The translations under genes and the position numbers were made by a program. A DNA stretch of 64,000 nucleotides from positions 1 to 64,000 of the forward strand of contig JAEUHH010000010.1 in the NCBI GenBank assembly GCA_016795505.1, in the 5' to 3' direction. The notes under the pieces were generated by a model. The model saw only the letters and a list, made by a program, of their open reading frames with translations. It did no database searches and was not told the DNA's origin. Shown piece after piece: positions 8,891 to 17,173 of this stretch; the stretch's first letter is position 1; each line of letters opens with the position of its first letter. The DNA comes from Verrucomicrobiales bacterium (GTDB lineage Bacteria; Verrucomicrobiota; Verrucomicrobiia; Verrucomicrobiales; DEV007).

Positions 8891-9051
8891 TGCGTTTAAA
8901 AAATGGGCCGTGCCGAAACACGCTGGGCGTACAGCGCCGCGTCCCTGCCCCTGGGAAAGGCTCCTCCAGATCCGGCCGGCTCGTACGCGTGTCGGAATGT
9001 GCTGGCGTTCGGGCGGGCGCGGTGAAAAATGGTCGCCATTCCCCGTCTGCC

Positions 9052-10089
9052 ATGCTGCCTTTTTCCCCCGCCACCGACGACGCCCTCGATGAGTACCTGA
9101 GCCGCCCGACCGTGGGGGTGCGGGAGACGGTCGGCGGCACGACGGGCGACATCGCCGTGCTCGGCGCGGGTGGGAAAATGGGCTTTCACCTGGCCTGGAT
9201 GCTCCAGCGCGCGGTCGAGGATCTGGGGCAGGCCGGCCGGCGGTCGGTGGTGGCGGTGTCGCGCTTCGGGTCGGCGGAGGCGCGGGAGCGATTCGAGCGG
9301 CGCGGCATCGCGGTGCGGTCGGCGGATCTCTGCGAGGGCGACGCGGTGGCGGCGCTGCCGGATTTTCCCAACGTGTTCTTCCTCGCCGGGATGAAATTCG
9401 GCACCGCGCACGAGCCCGGGCTGCTGGAGCGGTTCAATGTCGCAATGCCGCGGCTGGTGGCGGAGCGGTTCGCCGATGCGGCCATCGTGGCCCTGTCCAC
9501 CGGCTGCGTGTATTCCTTCGTCACGCCGGAGAGCGGTGGATCGACCGAGGCCGATGCGACGGCGCCGGTGGGCGACTACGCCATCTCGTGTCTGGGGCGC
9601 GAGCGGGTCTTCCGCGAGGCGGCGGCCACGCGTGGCACGCGCAGCGCGCTGATCCGGCTCAACTACGCGATCGATCTGCGCTACGGCGTGCTGGTCGACA
9701 TCGCGCAAAAGGTGCGGGCGGGCGAGCCGGTCGATGTCACCATGGGGTATGTCAATGTGATCTGGCAGCGCGACGCCCTGGCGCATATCGTGCAGGCCCT
9801 GCCGCGGGTGGCGGCGCCGCCCTTTGTCCTGAACGTCACCGGCGCGGACATTCTCCGGGTGCGCGACCTGGCCGAGGCGTTCGGCCGGCGCTTCGACCGG
9901 CCGGCCCGCGTGGTCGGGGAGGAGTCGCCGACCGCGTGGCTGAACCAAGCTGCGCTGTCGCATCAGCTCTTTGGGCAGCCCGACGTGCCGGTGGCGGACA
10001 TGGTCGAGTGGATCGCCACCTGGCTGGAGAGCGGCGGCGGCACCCTGGGCAAGCCCACGCATTTCGAGACCCGCGACGGGCAGTATTGA
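9052..10089 (+). CDS. NAD-dependent epimerase/dehydratase family protein
   Basis: The protein (345 aa) has a Rossmann glycine motif GAGGKMG near residue 40 and a later ALSTGCVYSF stretch that matches the Ser/Tyr region of extended short-chain dehydrogenases. The usual YxxxK is not in the standard place (the run is DYAISCLGRER), so the catalytic pair may be altered. The start at 9052 excludes upstream residues derived from the 178-bp repeat. It ends 6 bp before the sialidase gene, so the two are almost certainly co-transcribed. The likely substrate is a sugar or sugar nucleotide, unspecified. Confidence 0.8.
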   Translation: MLPFSPATDDALDEYLSRPTVGVRETVGGTTGDIAVLGAGGKMGFHLAWMLQRAVEDLGQAGRRSVVAVSRFGSAEARERFERRGIAVRSADLCEGDAVAALPDFPNVFFLAGMKFGTAHEPGLLERFNVAMPRLVAERFADAAIVALSTGCVYSFVTPESGGSTEADATAPVGDYAISCLGRERVFREAAATRGTRSALIRLNYAIDLRYGVLVDIAQKVRAGEPVDVTMGYVNVIWQRDALAHIVQALPRVAAPPFVLNVTGADILRVRDLAEAFGRRFDRPARVVGEESPTAWLNQAALSHQLFGQPDVPVADMVEWIATWLESGGGTLGKPTHFETRDGQY

Positions 10090-10095
10090 GTTCCC

Positions 10096-11577
10096 ATGAA
10101 AGCGCTCCGCCGATTCATCGCCCACCGGTCGCCCGTCGTGGCGTGTGGGGTCTTCTGGCTGTTGCTGGCCATCGGCGGCGGTGCCGTAGCCGACGAAGCC
10201 GTGCCCGGTGATCTGCTCCCCGTGGTCGCCCCGGTGGCGAACGTGGTAGAGCGCGAGGGCATCACCGGCGCGGGCTCGATCGGAGTGGCCGGTGACGGCT
10301 CGGGGCGGCGTTTGATCGCGCTGTATCCGAATCATCCCGACGACTTCGGCGGCTCGGTGGGCACGGGGGCGGCCCTTTCCGACGATGGGGGCGGGACCTG
10401 GCGGCCCGGCTCGGACGACTGGCCTCTGCCCGGCACGGTGGACCTGTGGCTGGACCGGCTGCGGGACGGGCGGCTGATGGCTTTTGGGATGCGTTGGGCG
10501 CCCGATCCGGCGAAGCGCGGGCAACTGACCGCCGCCGACGTGCCGGCCGACGCCTACCGCATGGCGGTGTCGGAGGATGGCGGGCAGACCTGGCGCCCGG
10601 AGACGGCCGTCATCGAATGTCCGCCGGAGTATGGTGTCATCGCCCGGCCGCTGTTCCACTTCTTCGAGGGCGAGGCGGGCGACCTCTACATGCCCGCCTA
10701 CGCCTGGGGGCCGCGGGGAAATCACGCGCTGCTGCTGCGATCCGCCGACGGGGGGCGCCGCTGGCAGGTGCACGGCTCCCTGGTATCGGCCGCGGCTATC
10801 GTGGGGGCGGGCATTCCCGTCACCACGCCGTGGCTGGAGAGTTCCGTGACGCCCGTGGCCGGCGGGGAGTGGCTGGCCGTCGTGCGTACCGGCAGCAGCG
10901 CCACCGCCGCGCTGGTGGCGGTGCGCTCGGCCGATGGCGGGCGCACCTGGTCCGCACCCACCGCCGTCGTTGCCGGTCCCGGTCGGCGTCCTGTGGCGGG
11001 CAAGCTGCCCACGGTGATGAGACTGCCCGGCGGCAGCCTGGTGCTGCTCACTGCCCACACGAAAAATCACTGCCGGCTGTTTGTTTCGCGCGATGGCACC
11101 GGCCGCCACTGGGACAGCGGGCACATCCTCACCAGCCAGAGCGGCGGCAATGCCGGGATGACGGTCACCGGCGCGGATTCCCTGGTCGTCACCAGCCCGG
11201 CCAACCGCCGCATCGACGCGTGGCGGGTGACTTTGGTGGAAAACGCCGCGGTGTCCGATCGGGTAACCGCGCCAGCCGCCGTGACCGTATCCGGAGCCGA
11301 GGCCACCGTCACGTGGACTCCGCCCGCCGATGAGGCCGTCGTGAAGCGCTACCGCGTCACACCCATCCTGCTGGCGCCCGCCGCAGGCCAGCCCGACACC
11401 GAGATCTGGCCCTACGCCCCGGTGGAGACGGCCGATGCCTCGACCCGGTCGCTGGTGCTGGGTCGCAAGCTCTCGCTGGGCGGCCGTTACCGGTTCGAAG
11501 TCGTCGCCATCGATGCCGAAGGCCGCCCGTCGCCGCCGGCCCGATCGGGAGAGGTGATCGCCGGAGCCAAGCCGTGA
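10096..11577 (+). CDS. Exported sialidase/neuraminidase-family protein with C-terminal FnIII-like domain
   Basis: The protein (493 aa) has an N-terminal signal segment (hydrophobic VVACGVFWLLLAIGGGAVA) and four Asp-box (BNR) motifs: SDDGGGTW, SEDGGQTW, SADGGRRW and SADGGRTW. These are the hallmark of six-bladed sialidase propellers. The last 90 residues (starting about TAPAAVTVSGAEATVTW) look like a fibronectin type III domain, common in secreted glycosidases. Family knowledge: hydrolysis of terminal sialic acids or related sugars, although many Asp-box proteins are not sialidases. The catalytic arginine triad was not traced. It is coupled to the epimerase gene. Confidence 0.8.
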   Translation: MKALRRFIAHRSPVVACGVFWLLLAIGGGAVADEAVPGDLLPVVAPVANVVEREGITGAGSIGVAGDGSGRRLIALYPNHPDDFGGSVGTGAALSDDGGGTWRPGSDDWPLPGTVDLWLDRLRDGRLMAFGMRWAPDPAKRGQLTAADVPADAYRMAVSEDGGQTWRPETAVIECPPEYGVIARPLFHFFEGEAGDLYMPAYAWGPRGNHALLLRSADGGRRWQVHGSLVSAAAIVGAGIPVTTPWLESSVTPVAGGEWLAVVRTGSSATAALVAVRSADGGRTWSAPTAVVAGPGRRPVAGKLPTVMRLPGGSLVLLTAHTKNHCRLFVSRDGTGRHWDSGHILTSQSGGNAGMTVTGADSLVVTSPANRRIDAWRVTLVENAAVSDRVTAPAAVTVSGAEATVTWTPPADEAVVKRYRVTPILLAPAAGQPDTEIWPYAPVETADASTRSLVLGRKLSLGGRYRFEVVAIDAEGRPSPPARSGEVIAGAKP

Positions 11578-11680
11578 TCCCATCCGCGAAGACGCGGCGG
11601 CAAAGGAAACAGCGGCAGTCCGGCGGGAAGGGGCATGGGTGCCGATCGCCGGAAGCTTGATCCCAAGAAGGTGCCTTTCC

Positions 11681-11722
11681 GATCGAACCCTGTCTGATCG
11701 CCGATGATACCCTGTCTGATCA
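11681..11722. repeat. 22-bp GATCAGACCCTGTTGCATCGG-type repeat, two units
   Basis: GATCGAACCCTGTCTGATCGCC is followed by GATGATACCCTGTCTGATCAG, two variants of a unit found at 22227, 35281, 48544 and 62393 and in reverse orientation inside the gene at 30485-31942. Here it sits between convergent genes. Each unit is bounded by GATC-containing blocks. Its function is unknown. Confidence 0.8.
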
Positions 11723-11727
11723 GAAAC

Positions 11728-13233
11728 TCAGGCCACCAGATCGCGGACCACGGTGGCCTCGCGGGCAATGGTGGTGAGGCGCATGTTGGCACCCTGGAAG
11801 GGGTAGCTGAGCCGCACGTGGTCGATGCCGAACAGGTGGAGCAGGGTCGCCTGGAAATCGTTGATGTGGACGGGATTCACCGCCACGTCCCAGCCGATCT
11901 CGTCGGTCTCGCCATAGCTGAGCCCGCCTTTGACGCCGCCGCCGGCCATCCAGAGGGAGAAGGCCTTGGGATGGTGGTCGCGGCCGGAGACGGCCTTGTA
12001 GCCGGGGCGGTTTTCCCCGAGCGGGGTGCGGCCGAACTCGGAGGCCCACACGACCAGGGTGGAGTCGAGCAGGCCGCGCTGTTTCAGGTCCTTGAGCAAC
12101 GCGGCGACGGGCTGGTCGGCCATCCCGCAATTATAAGCCAGCCCGCTGTCGAGGTCGGAGTGGTGATCCCAACTGGCATGGATGAGATTGACGAAGCGCA
12201 CGCCGCGCTCGACGAGGCGCCGGGCGAGCAGGCAATTGTTCGCGAAGGTGGCGTAGGTGCCGGCGGGTCCGCCCCGGTTGTTCTTGGTGTCCTTGGGATC
12301 GGGCCGGTTGACCCCGTAGGCGTCGAGGGTGGACTGGCTCTCGCCGGAGAGATCGACCAGCTCGGGGGCGGCGCTCTGCATGCGGTAGGCCAGCTCGTAG
12401 TTGGCGATGCGGCTGGCGATCTCGGGGTCGTGGACGCGGGCGAAGCGCTTTTCATTGAGCCGGGCGAGGACATCGAGTCCCTGACGCTGAAGTGAATCGG
12501 GCAGGCCGGCGGGATTGGCGAGGTTGAGGATGGGATCGCCCTCGGTGCGGAGGCGCACGCCCTCGTGGATGGAGGGCAGGAAGCCGCTCTGCCACAGGGT
12601 GGCGCCGCCGCTGGAACCGCGGCCGGCATTGAGCACGACATAGCTGGGCAGGTTGCGGTTTTCCGTGCCGAGGCCGTAGCTCAGCCACGCGCCGGTGGTG
12701 GGAAAGCCCCACATGGCGGTGCCGGTCTGCATGAGGAGCTGGCCGGGGTGGTGATTGAACTGGTCGCTCTGCATGGTCTTGATCATGCAGATGTCGTCGG
12801 CGCAGGTGGCGAGGTTAGGGACAAGGTCGGAGAACCACATGCCGGACTCGCCATGCTGGCGGAACTCGCGCCGGCTGCCCAGCAGGGTGGCGGTGTCCTT
12901 TTGCAGAAAAGCGAAGCGCATGTTCTGCAGCAGGGAGTCGGGCAGCTTCTGGCCGTCGAGTTCGCGGAGCTTCGGCTTGTAGTCGAAGAGGTCGAGCTGG
13001 GACGGGGCGCCCTCGAGGAAGATGAAGATGCAGGACTTGGCGCGGGCGGGGAAATGGGGATCGCGGGGCGAGAGGGCGGTGGCATTGGCACCAGCGATGC
13101 GGGCGGTCTGGCCGGCGGCGAGGGCTCCCTGCTCGGCGAGCAGGGTGGTGAGGGCGGCACCACCGAGGCCACCGGCGCAGGTGGTGAGAAATTCCCGTCG
13201 GGTGGAGGCGATGTGTTCGGCTCGGGGGTCCAT
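11728..13233 (-). CDS. Tat-exported DUF1501 family protein
   Basis: The 501-aa protein begins with a twin-arginine type leader (STRREFLTTCAGGLGG) and contains the family landmarks FIFLEGAPSQLDLFDYKP, a WDHH run, and ASEFGRTPL...DHHP near the C-terminus. DUF1501 proteins have an alkaline-phosphatase/sulfatase-like fold and are abundant in planctomycetes and verrucomicrobia; the reaction is unknown. The gene follows the DUF1549/DUF1553 gene by 11 bp on the same strand, the usual partner arrangement, so the two probably form one operon and act together outside the cytoplasm. Confidence 0.9.
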   Translation of the reverse strand: MDPRAEHIASTRREFLTTCAGGLGGAALTTLLAEQGALAAGQTARIAGANATALSPRDPHFPARAKSCIFIFLEGAPSQLDLFDYKPKLRELDGQKLPDSLLQNMRFAFLQKDTATLLGSRREFRQHGESGMWFSDLVPNLATCADDICMIKTMQSDQFNHHPGQLLMQTGTAMWGFPTTGAWLSYGLGTENRNLPSYVVLNAGRGSSGGATLWQSGFLPSIHEGVRLRTEGDPILNLANPAGLPDSLQRQGLDVLARLNEKRFARVHDPEIASRIANYELAYRMQSAAPELVDLSGESQSTLDAYGVNRPDPKDTKNNRGGPAGTYATFANNCLLARRLVERGVRFVNLIHASWDHHSDLDSGLAYNCGMADQPVAALLKDLKQRGLLDSTLVVWASEFGRTPLGENRPGYKAVSGRDHHPKAFSLWMAGGGVKGGLSYGETDEIGWDVAVNPVHINDFQATLLHLFGIDHVRLSYPFQGANMRLTTIAREATVVRDLVA

Positions 13234-13244
13234 GTGGGTGGGGG

Positions 13245-15584
13245 TCAGGCTCGGGTGAGGAATTCGTCGAGGTTCAGCAGGATGCGGGTGGCGGCGATCC
13301 AGGCGGCATTTTCGGCCAGCGGCACGGAGGCGAGGCGGTGCGGCCCGATCAGGGCGGTGGCCTCAGCGTCCTTGCCGGCATAGTAGGCGCGGGCACCGTC
13401 GAGGAGTTCGCGCAGGGCGGCGGCCTCATCGGCTTCCGGGGCGCGGCCGAGGGCGATGGAGTAGGCGGCGGCGAGGCGTGCACCGTCGTCGGCCGCCGGC
13501 TGGGAGAGCAGCCGTTTGGCGAAGGCCTGGGCGGCCTCGTGGAAGACTTCGTTCTGCAATGTGGCGAGGGCCTGGAGGGGCGTGTTCGAGAGCGAGCGCT
13601 CGGGACTGGTCAGGCTGGCGTCGGGGCAGTCGAAGACGATGAGGTTGGGATCGGGCGCGGTGCGTTTGAAGAAGGTGTAGAGGCCGCGCCGGTAGCGGTC
13701 CTCGCCGGTGGAGTTTGTCCACTTGAAGTTGTTCGCGTAGCTGATGGCCGCAACATCGGGCGGCAGCGGGGGGAAGACGCTGGGGCCGCCGACTTTCCGG
13801 CTCAGCAGACCGGCGGTCTGGAGGAAGAGGTCGCGGATGATCTCGCCCTCGACCCGGTGGCGGCCCTGGCGGGCGAACAGGCGGTTGTCCGGGTCGCGCC
13901 CGGCGAGATCGGGATGCAGGTCCGAGCTCTGGCGGTAGGTGGAGGACAGCACGATGGTGCGGATGAGGGCCTTGCGGCTCCAGCGGGCCTCGTGGACGAA
14001 AGTGTGGGCGAGCCAGTCGAGCAGGGCGGGGTGGGCCGGCGCCTGGCCGCGCATGCCGAAGTCGCGGACGGTGGCGACGAGGGGCGTGCCGAAGAGGCGC
14101 AGCCACACTTTGTTCACGGTGACGCGGGCGGTGAGTGGGTGGGCGGGATCGACGAGCCAGCGGGCGAGTGCGAGCCGGTCGGCCGGTGCCGGAACGCTGC
14201 CCCAGATGGCGGGCACGGACGGGGCGATGTCGCCGCCCTTCTCGTCGGGGGTGAGAAAATTCCCGCGTTGGAAGAGGTAGGTGGGCCGACGGGCGGTCTG
14301 GCGCTCGGAGACGACCCGGGTGAAGCCGTTGGCATTGTCGTAGGTCTGGAGGTTCGTCAGCTCGGCCTGGAGCTTGGTCGCGAGGTTCTTGTCGGTCACC
14401 TGGCGCTCGATGAGATCGGCGATGGGCGCCCATTTTTCGGCCCGGGCCTTGATTTTCTGGTCGGCATCCGGCGGGATGTTGCCGGCGAGGATGGTGGTCA
14501 GGTCGTCGGTGTTGTTGAAGAAGGCGTAGAGGGCGTAGAAGTCGCGCTGGCTGATGGCATCGTAGGGATGGTTGTGGCATTGGGCGCACTCGACGGAGTG
14601 GGCCAGCCAGACGGAACCGAGGGTGGTGACGCGTTCGATGACGCGCTTGGTGCGATCCTCCTCGGCATCGACGCCGCCCTCGAGATTGAACTGTCCCATC
14701 AGGTGGAACTGGGTGGCGACGCGGTCGTCCACCGAGGCTCCCGGCAGCAGGTCGCCGGCGATCTGGCGGATGGTGAACTGGTCGAAGGGCATATCGTCAT
14801 TCACCGCGCGGATCACCCAATCTCGGTAGCGATGGGCATCGGCGCGGGTGCTGTCCTTTTCATAGCCGGTGGAGTCGGCGTAGCGGGCCTCGTCGAGCCA
14901 GTGACGGCCCCAGCGCTCGCCAAAATGGGGGCTGGCGAGCAGTTCGTCGACCTCAGCGGCATAGAGGCGCTGGCGACCGGCTGGATCGGCCTTTTCCCAA
15001 TCGGCTGCGAACGTGGCGCCGTGCGCCGGATCGGGCAGCAGGCCGGTGAGGTCGAGCGACAGGCGGCGCAGAAGGGTGCGGGGATCGGCTTCGGGCGAGG
15101 GCCTGAGGCCGGCCCGATCCAGGCTCTCGCGGATGAATCGGTCGATGGAGGGAGCGGCGTCACCGGCCGGCGGCGCGGAGGCGACCGGGGTGAGCGACCA
15201 GTGCTCGGGCCAGACGGCGCCCTCGGCCACCCAGCGACGGAGCAAGGCGATGGACTCGGGGTCGAGTGGCTCCTCCGGCGGCATGCGGTCGTCGGAATCT
15301 GCGGTGGCAATGCGGGCAATGAGCTCGCTGGCGGCGGGATCGCCGGGCACCAGAGCCGCGTGCCCGGATTCGGTCGGCGCGAAGGCCTGGGATCGGGTGA
15401 CGAGGCTGAGTCCGCCCTTCTTTTTCACTCCGCCATGGCAGCTGGCACAGTGCTCCGAGAGGAGGGGCTGGATGTCGCGGGCGAAATCAACGGGCTCGGG
15501 CGCGGCGTCGGATATTTCGGCGCACAGCAGACCGGTCAGGATGGGCAGCAGCAGCGGGGCCGATGGGCGATGGGGCAGGGGCAT
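13245..15584 (-). CDS. Secreted cytochrome-type DUF1549/DUF1553 protein
   Basis: With the start at 15584 the protein has 779 aa, a signal peptide (LLLPILTGLLCAEISDA) and a CASCH haem-binding motif at residues 46-50, as in planctomycete cytochrome C domain proteins. DUF1549 follows (WARHWLDEARYADSTGYEKD-like region) and then DUF1553 in the C-terminal half (PLTARVTVNKVWLRLFG, FARQGRHRVEGE). An upstream in-frame start at 15638 would bury the signal peptide. It is first in an operon with the DUF1501 gene. A role in extracellular redox chemistry or polymer breakdown is assumed from co-occurrence only. Confidence 0.9.
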   Translation of the reverse strand: MPLPHRPSAPLLLPILTGLLCAEISDAAPEPVDFARDIQPLLSEHCASCHGGVKKKGGLSLVTRSQAFAPTESGHAALVPGDPAASELIARIATADSDDRMPPEEPLDPESIALLRRWVAEGAVWPEHWSLTPVASAPPAGDAAPSIDRFIRESLDRAGLRPSPEADPRTLLRRLSLDLTGLLPDPAHGATFAADWEKADPAGRQRLYAAEVDELLASPHFGERWGRHWLDEARYADSTGYEKDSTRADAHRYRDWVIRAVNDDMPFDQFTIRQIAGDLLPGASVDDRVATQFHLMGQFNLEGGVDAEEDRTKRVIERVTTLGSVWLAHSVECAQCHNHPYDAISQRDFYALYAFFNNTDDLTTILAGNIPPDADQKIKARAEKWAPIADLIERQVTDKNLATKLQAELTNLQTYDNANGFTRVVSERQTARRPTYLFQRGNFLTPDEKGGDIAPSVPAIWGSVPAPADRLALARWLVDPAHPLTARVTVNKVWLRLFGTPLVATVRDFGMRGQAPAHPALLDWLAHTFVHEARWSRKALIRTIVLSSTYRQSSDLHPDLAGRDPDNRLFARQGRHRVEGEIIRDLFLQTAGLLSRKVGGPSVFPPLPPDVAAISYANNFKWTNSTGEDRYRRGLYTFFKRTAPDPNLIVFDCPDASLTSPERSLSNTPLQALATLQNEVFHEAAQAFAKRLLSQPAADDGARLAAAYSIALGRAPEADEAAALRELLDGARAYYAGKDAEATALIGPHRLASVPLAENAAWIAATRILLNLDEFLTRA

Positions 15585-15732
15585 CGATTCGGTCGGTGGG
15601 GATTTGGGCAGAGCGTCCTCCGAAAACGAAGGGGCCACGCCGCAAATCTTGCGGGGAACCGAGCGTCGATTGCGTCCACTTGCCTACCCAATCCGGCGGT
15701 GCGGGACGCGGGCGGTGGCCCGATGGCCACGA

Positions 15733-17085
15733 TCACTGCAACAGGCTCATCGCCAGATTCGCCATGGACTCGACGGCGAGGCGCACGGTGGGCTCGGGGT
15801 CGGGGTGAAAGAGAGGGGAATGGAGCGAGGGCAGGGGATCGGCGCCGGGTTTCAGCGAGGCTTCGTATTTGTCCCGCGGCTGAGTGCCGATGCGGTACTG
15901 CAGGCCGGGCACGCCGAGGTGTTTGGCAAAGCGGCCGAAGTCCTCCCCTCCCATCTCGGCGGGAAACTCGACGATGTTCTCCTTGCCGAGATGATCGGTA
16001 AACAACTCCATCGCCGCCCGCGTCAGGGCCGGATCGTTGTAGGAAGCGGGGGTGAACTGGGTCTCGTCGATGGAGACATCGGGCGTCTTCGGGCAGCCGA
16101 AGGTCTTGCAGGTGTCGATGGTGATCTGGCGGATGCTGTCGAGGAGTTGTTTTCTGACTTCGTCGGAGTAGGAGCGGACGGTGAGCTGGAGCTTCACCTC
16201 GTCGGGGATGATGTTGTGCTTGGTGCCGCCCTTGATGGAGCCGACGGTGACGACGGCGGGTTCGACGGGATTGACGCGGCGGCTCACGATGGTCTGGAGC
16301 GCGGTGATGACGTGGGCGGCGGTGACGATGGGATCGACGGTGTCGTGCGGCCGGGCGCCGTGGCCGCCTTTTCCGTAAATGGTGATGTCGACGGAGTCGA
16401 CGTTGGCCATGGCGAAGCCGGAGGTGTAGCCGACGGCGCCGACGGGCAGGTTGTGCTTTACATGAAGGGACAGGCAGTAGTCCGGCTTGGGAAATCGCTC
16501 GAAAAGGCCGTCGTCGATCATGGCTTTGGCACCCTTGCCGACTTCCTCGGCCGGCTGGGCGACGAGGAGAACGGTGCCTTTCCACTGGTCCTTCAGGTCG
16601 GCGAGCAGGGGAGCGAGGCCGACGAGCATGGTGGAATGGACATCGTGGCCGCAGGCATGCATCGCACCCACCGTGGTGCCGTCGGGATTCTTCACCTGGA
16701 CCTTGCTCGCGTAGGGCAGGCCGGTCTCCTCAAGTACCGGCAGGGCATCCATGTCGCCGCGGATCAGCACGGTGGGACCGGTGCCGTTTTTCATCACCGC
16801 CACGACGCCGGTGCGGCCGACACCGCGGGTGACCTCCCAGCCGGCCTGTTCGAGGGCACGGGCGATGAAGGTGGCAGTCTTCAGCTCCTGGAGCGAGAGC
16901 TCGGGATGGGCGTGGAGGTGCTTATAGGCATCGACCAACTCGGGCAGCCGCTGGTCGAGCCAGCCAGAGACGGCGGTCCGATGGGCCGGAGCGGGTTTCA
17001 ACCGGACCGGCGATTCCTCGGCCCATGCGGCGGCGGTGGTGAGGAGTGCGGGCAGGAGCAGGCAGGACAGCAGGCGGACAGTCAT
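15733..17085 (-). CDS. M20D-type amidohydrolase, exported
   Basis: A 450-aa protein with a signal peptide (LLSCLLLPALLTTAAAWA). It carries the M20D metal-binding pattern: HAHPELS near residue 60, RGDMDALP, MHACGHDVHSTML, QPAEEVGKGA and MGGEDFGRF. The family includes hippurate, N-acetyl-amino-acid and indole-acetyl-amino-acid hydrolases, which release an amino acid from an acyl group through a two-metal centre. The presence of a signal peptide suggests action in the periplasm. It stands alone between the DUF1553 operon and glycogen phosphorylase. Confidence 0.9.
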   Translation of the reverse strand: MTVRLLSCLLLPALLTTAAAWAEESPVRLKPAPAHRTAVSGWLDQRLPELVDAYKHLHAHPELSLQELKTATFIARALEQAGWEVTRGVGRTGVVAVMKNGTGPTVLIRGDMDALPVLEETGLPYASKVQVKNPDGTTVGAMHACGHDVHSTMLVGLAPLLADLKDQWKGTVLLVAQPAEEVGKGAKAMIDDGLFERFPKPDYCLSLHVKHNLPVGAVGYTSGFAMANVDSVDITIYGKGGHGARPHDTVDPIVTAAHVITALQTIVSRRVNPVEPAVVTVGSIKGGTKHNIIPDEVKLQLTVRSYSDEVRKQLLDSIRQITIDTCKTFGCPKTPDVSIDETQFTPASYNDPALTRAAMELFTDHLGKENIVEFPAEMGGEDFGRFAKHLGVPGLQYRIGTQPRDKYEASLKPGADPLPSLHSPLFHPDPEPTVRLAVESMANLAMSLLQ

Positions 17086-17173
17086 GGCGGTATCAGGCAG
17101 TTCTCTTGGGGGAGAAGGCTGCGGATCGCGGCGGAAAATGTCCAGCCTCTTCGACGACGCGGTTGCGCCGGCT

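Noticed and set aside
8470-9051. N-terminal extension of the epimerase through the 178-bp repeats
   Set aside because: The extra residues are a translation of tandem repeats; the Rossmann domain begins after the internal ATG at 9052.
8896-11583. Long open frame antisense to the epimerase and sialidase genes
   Set aside because: Its translation is Arg/Gly/Pro/His-rich without domains, and both genes beneath it have clear motifs. It is an effect of high GC at third codon positions.
13338-16001. Long open frame antisense to the DUF1549/DUF1553 gene
   Set aside because: Low-complexity Gly/Ala/Glu translation; the opposite strand holds a haem motif, signal peptide and both DUFs.
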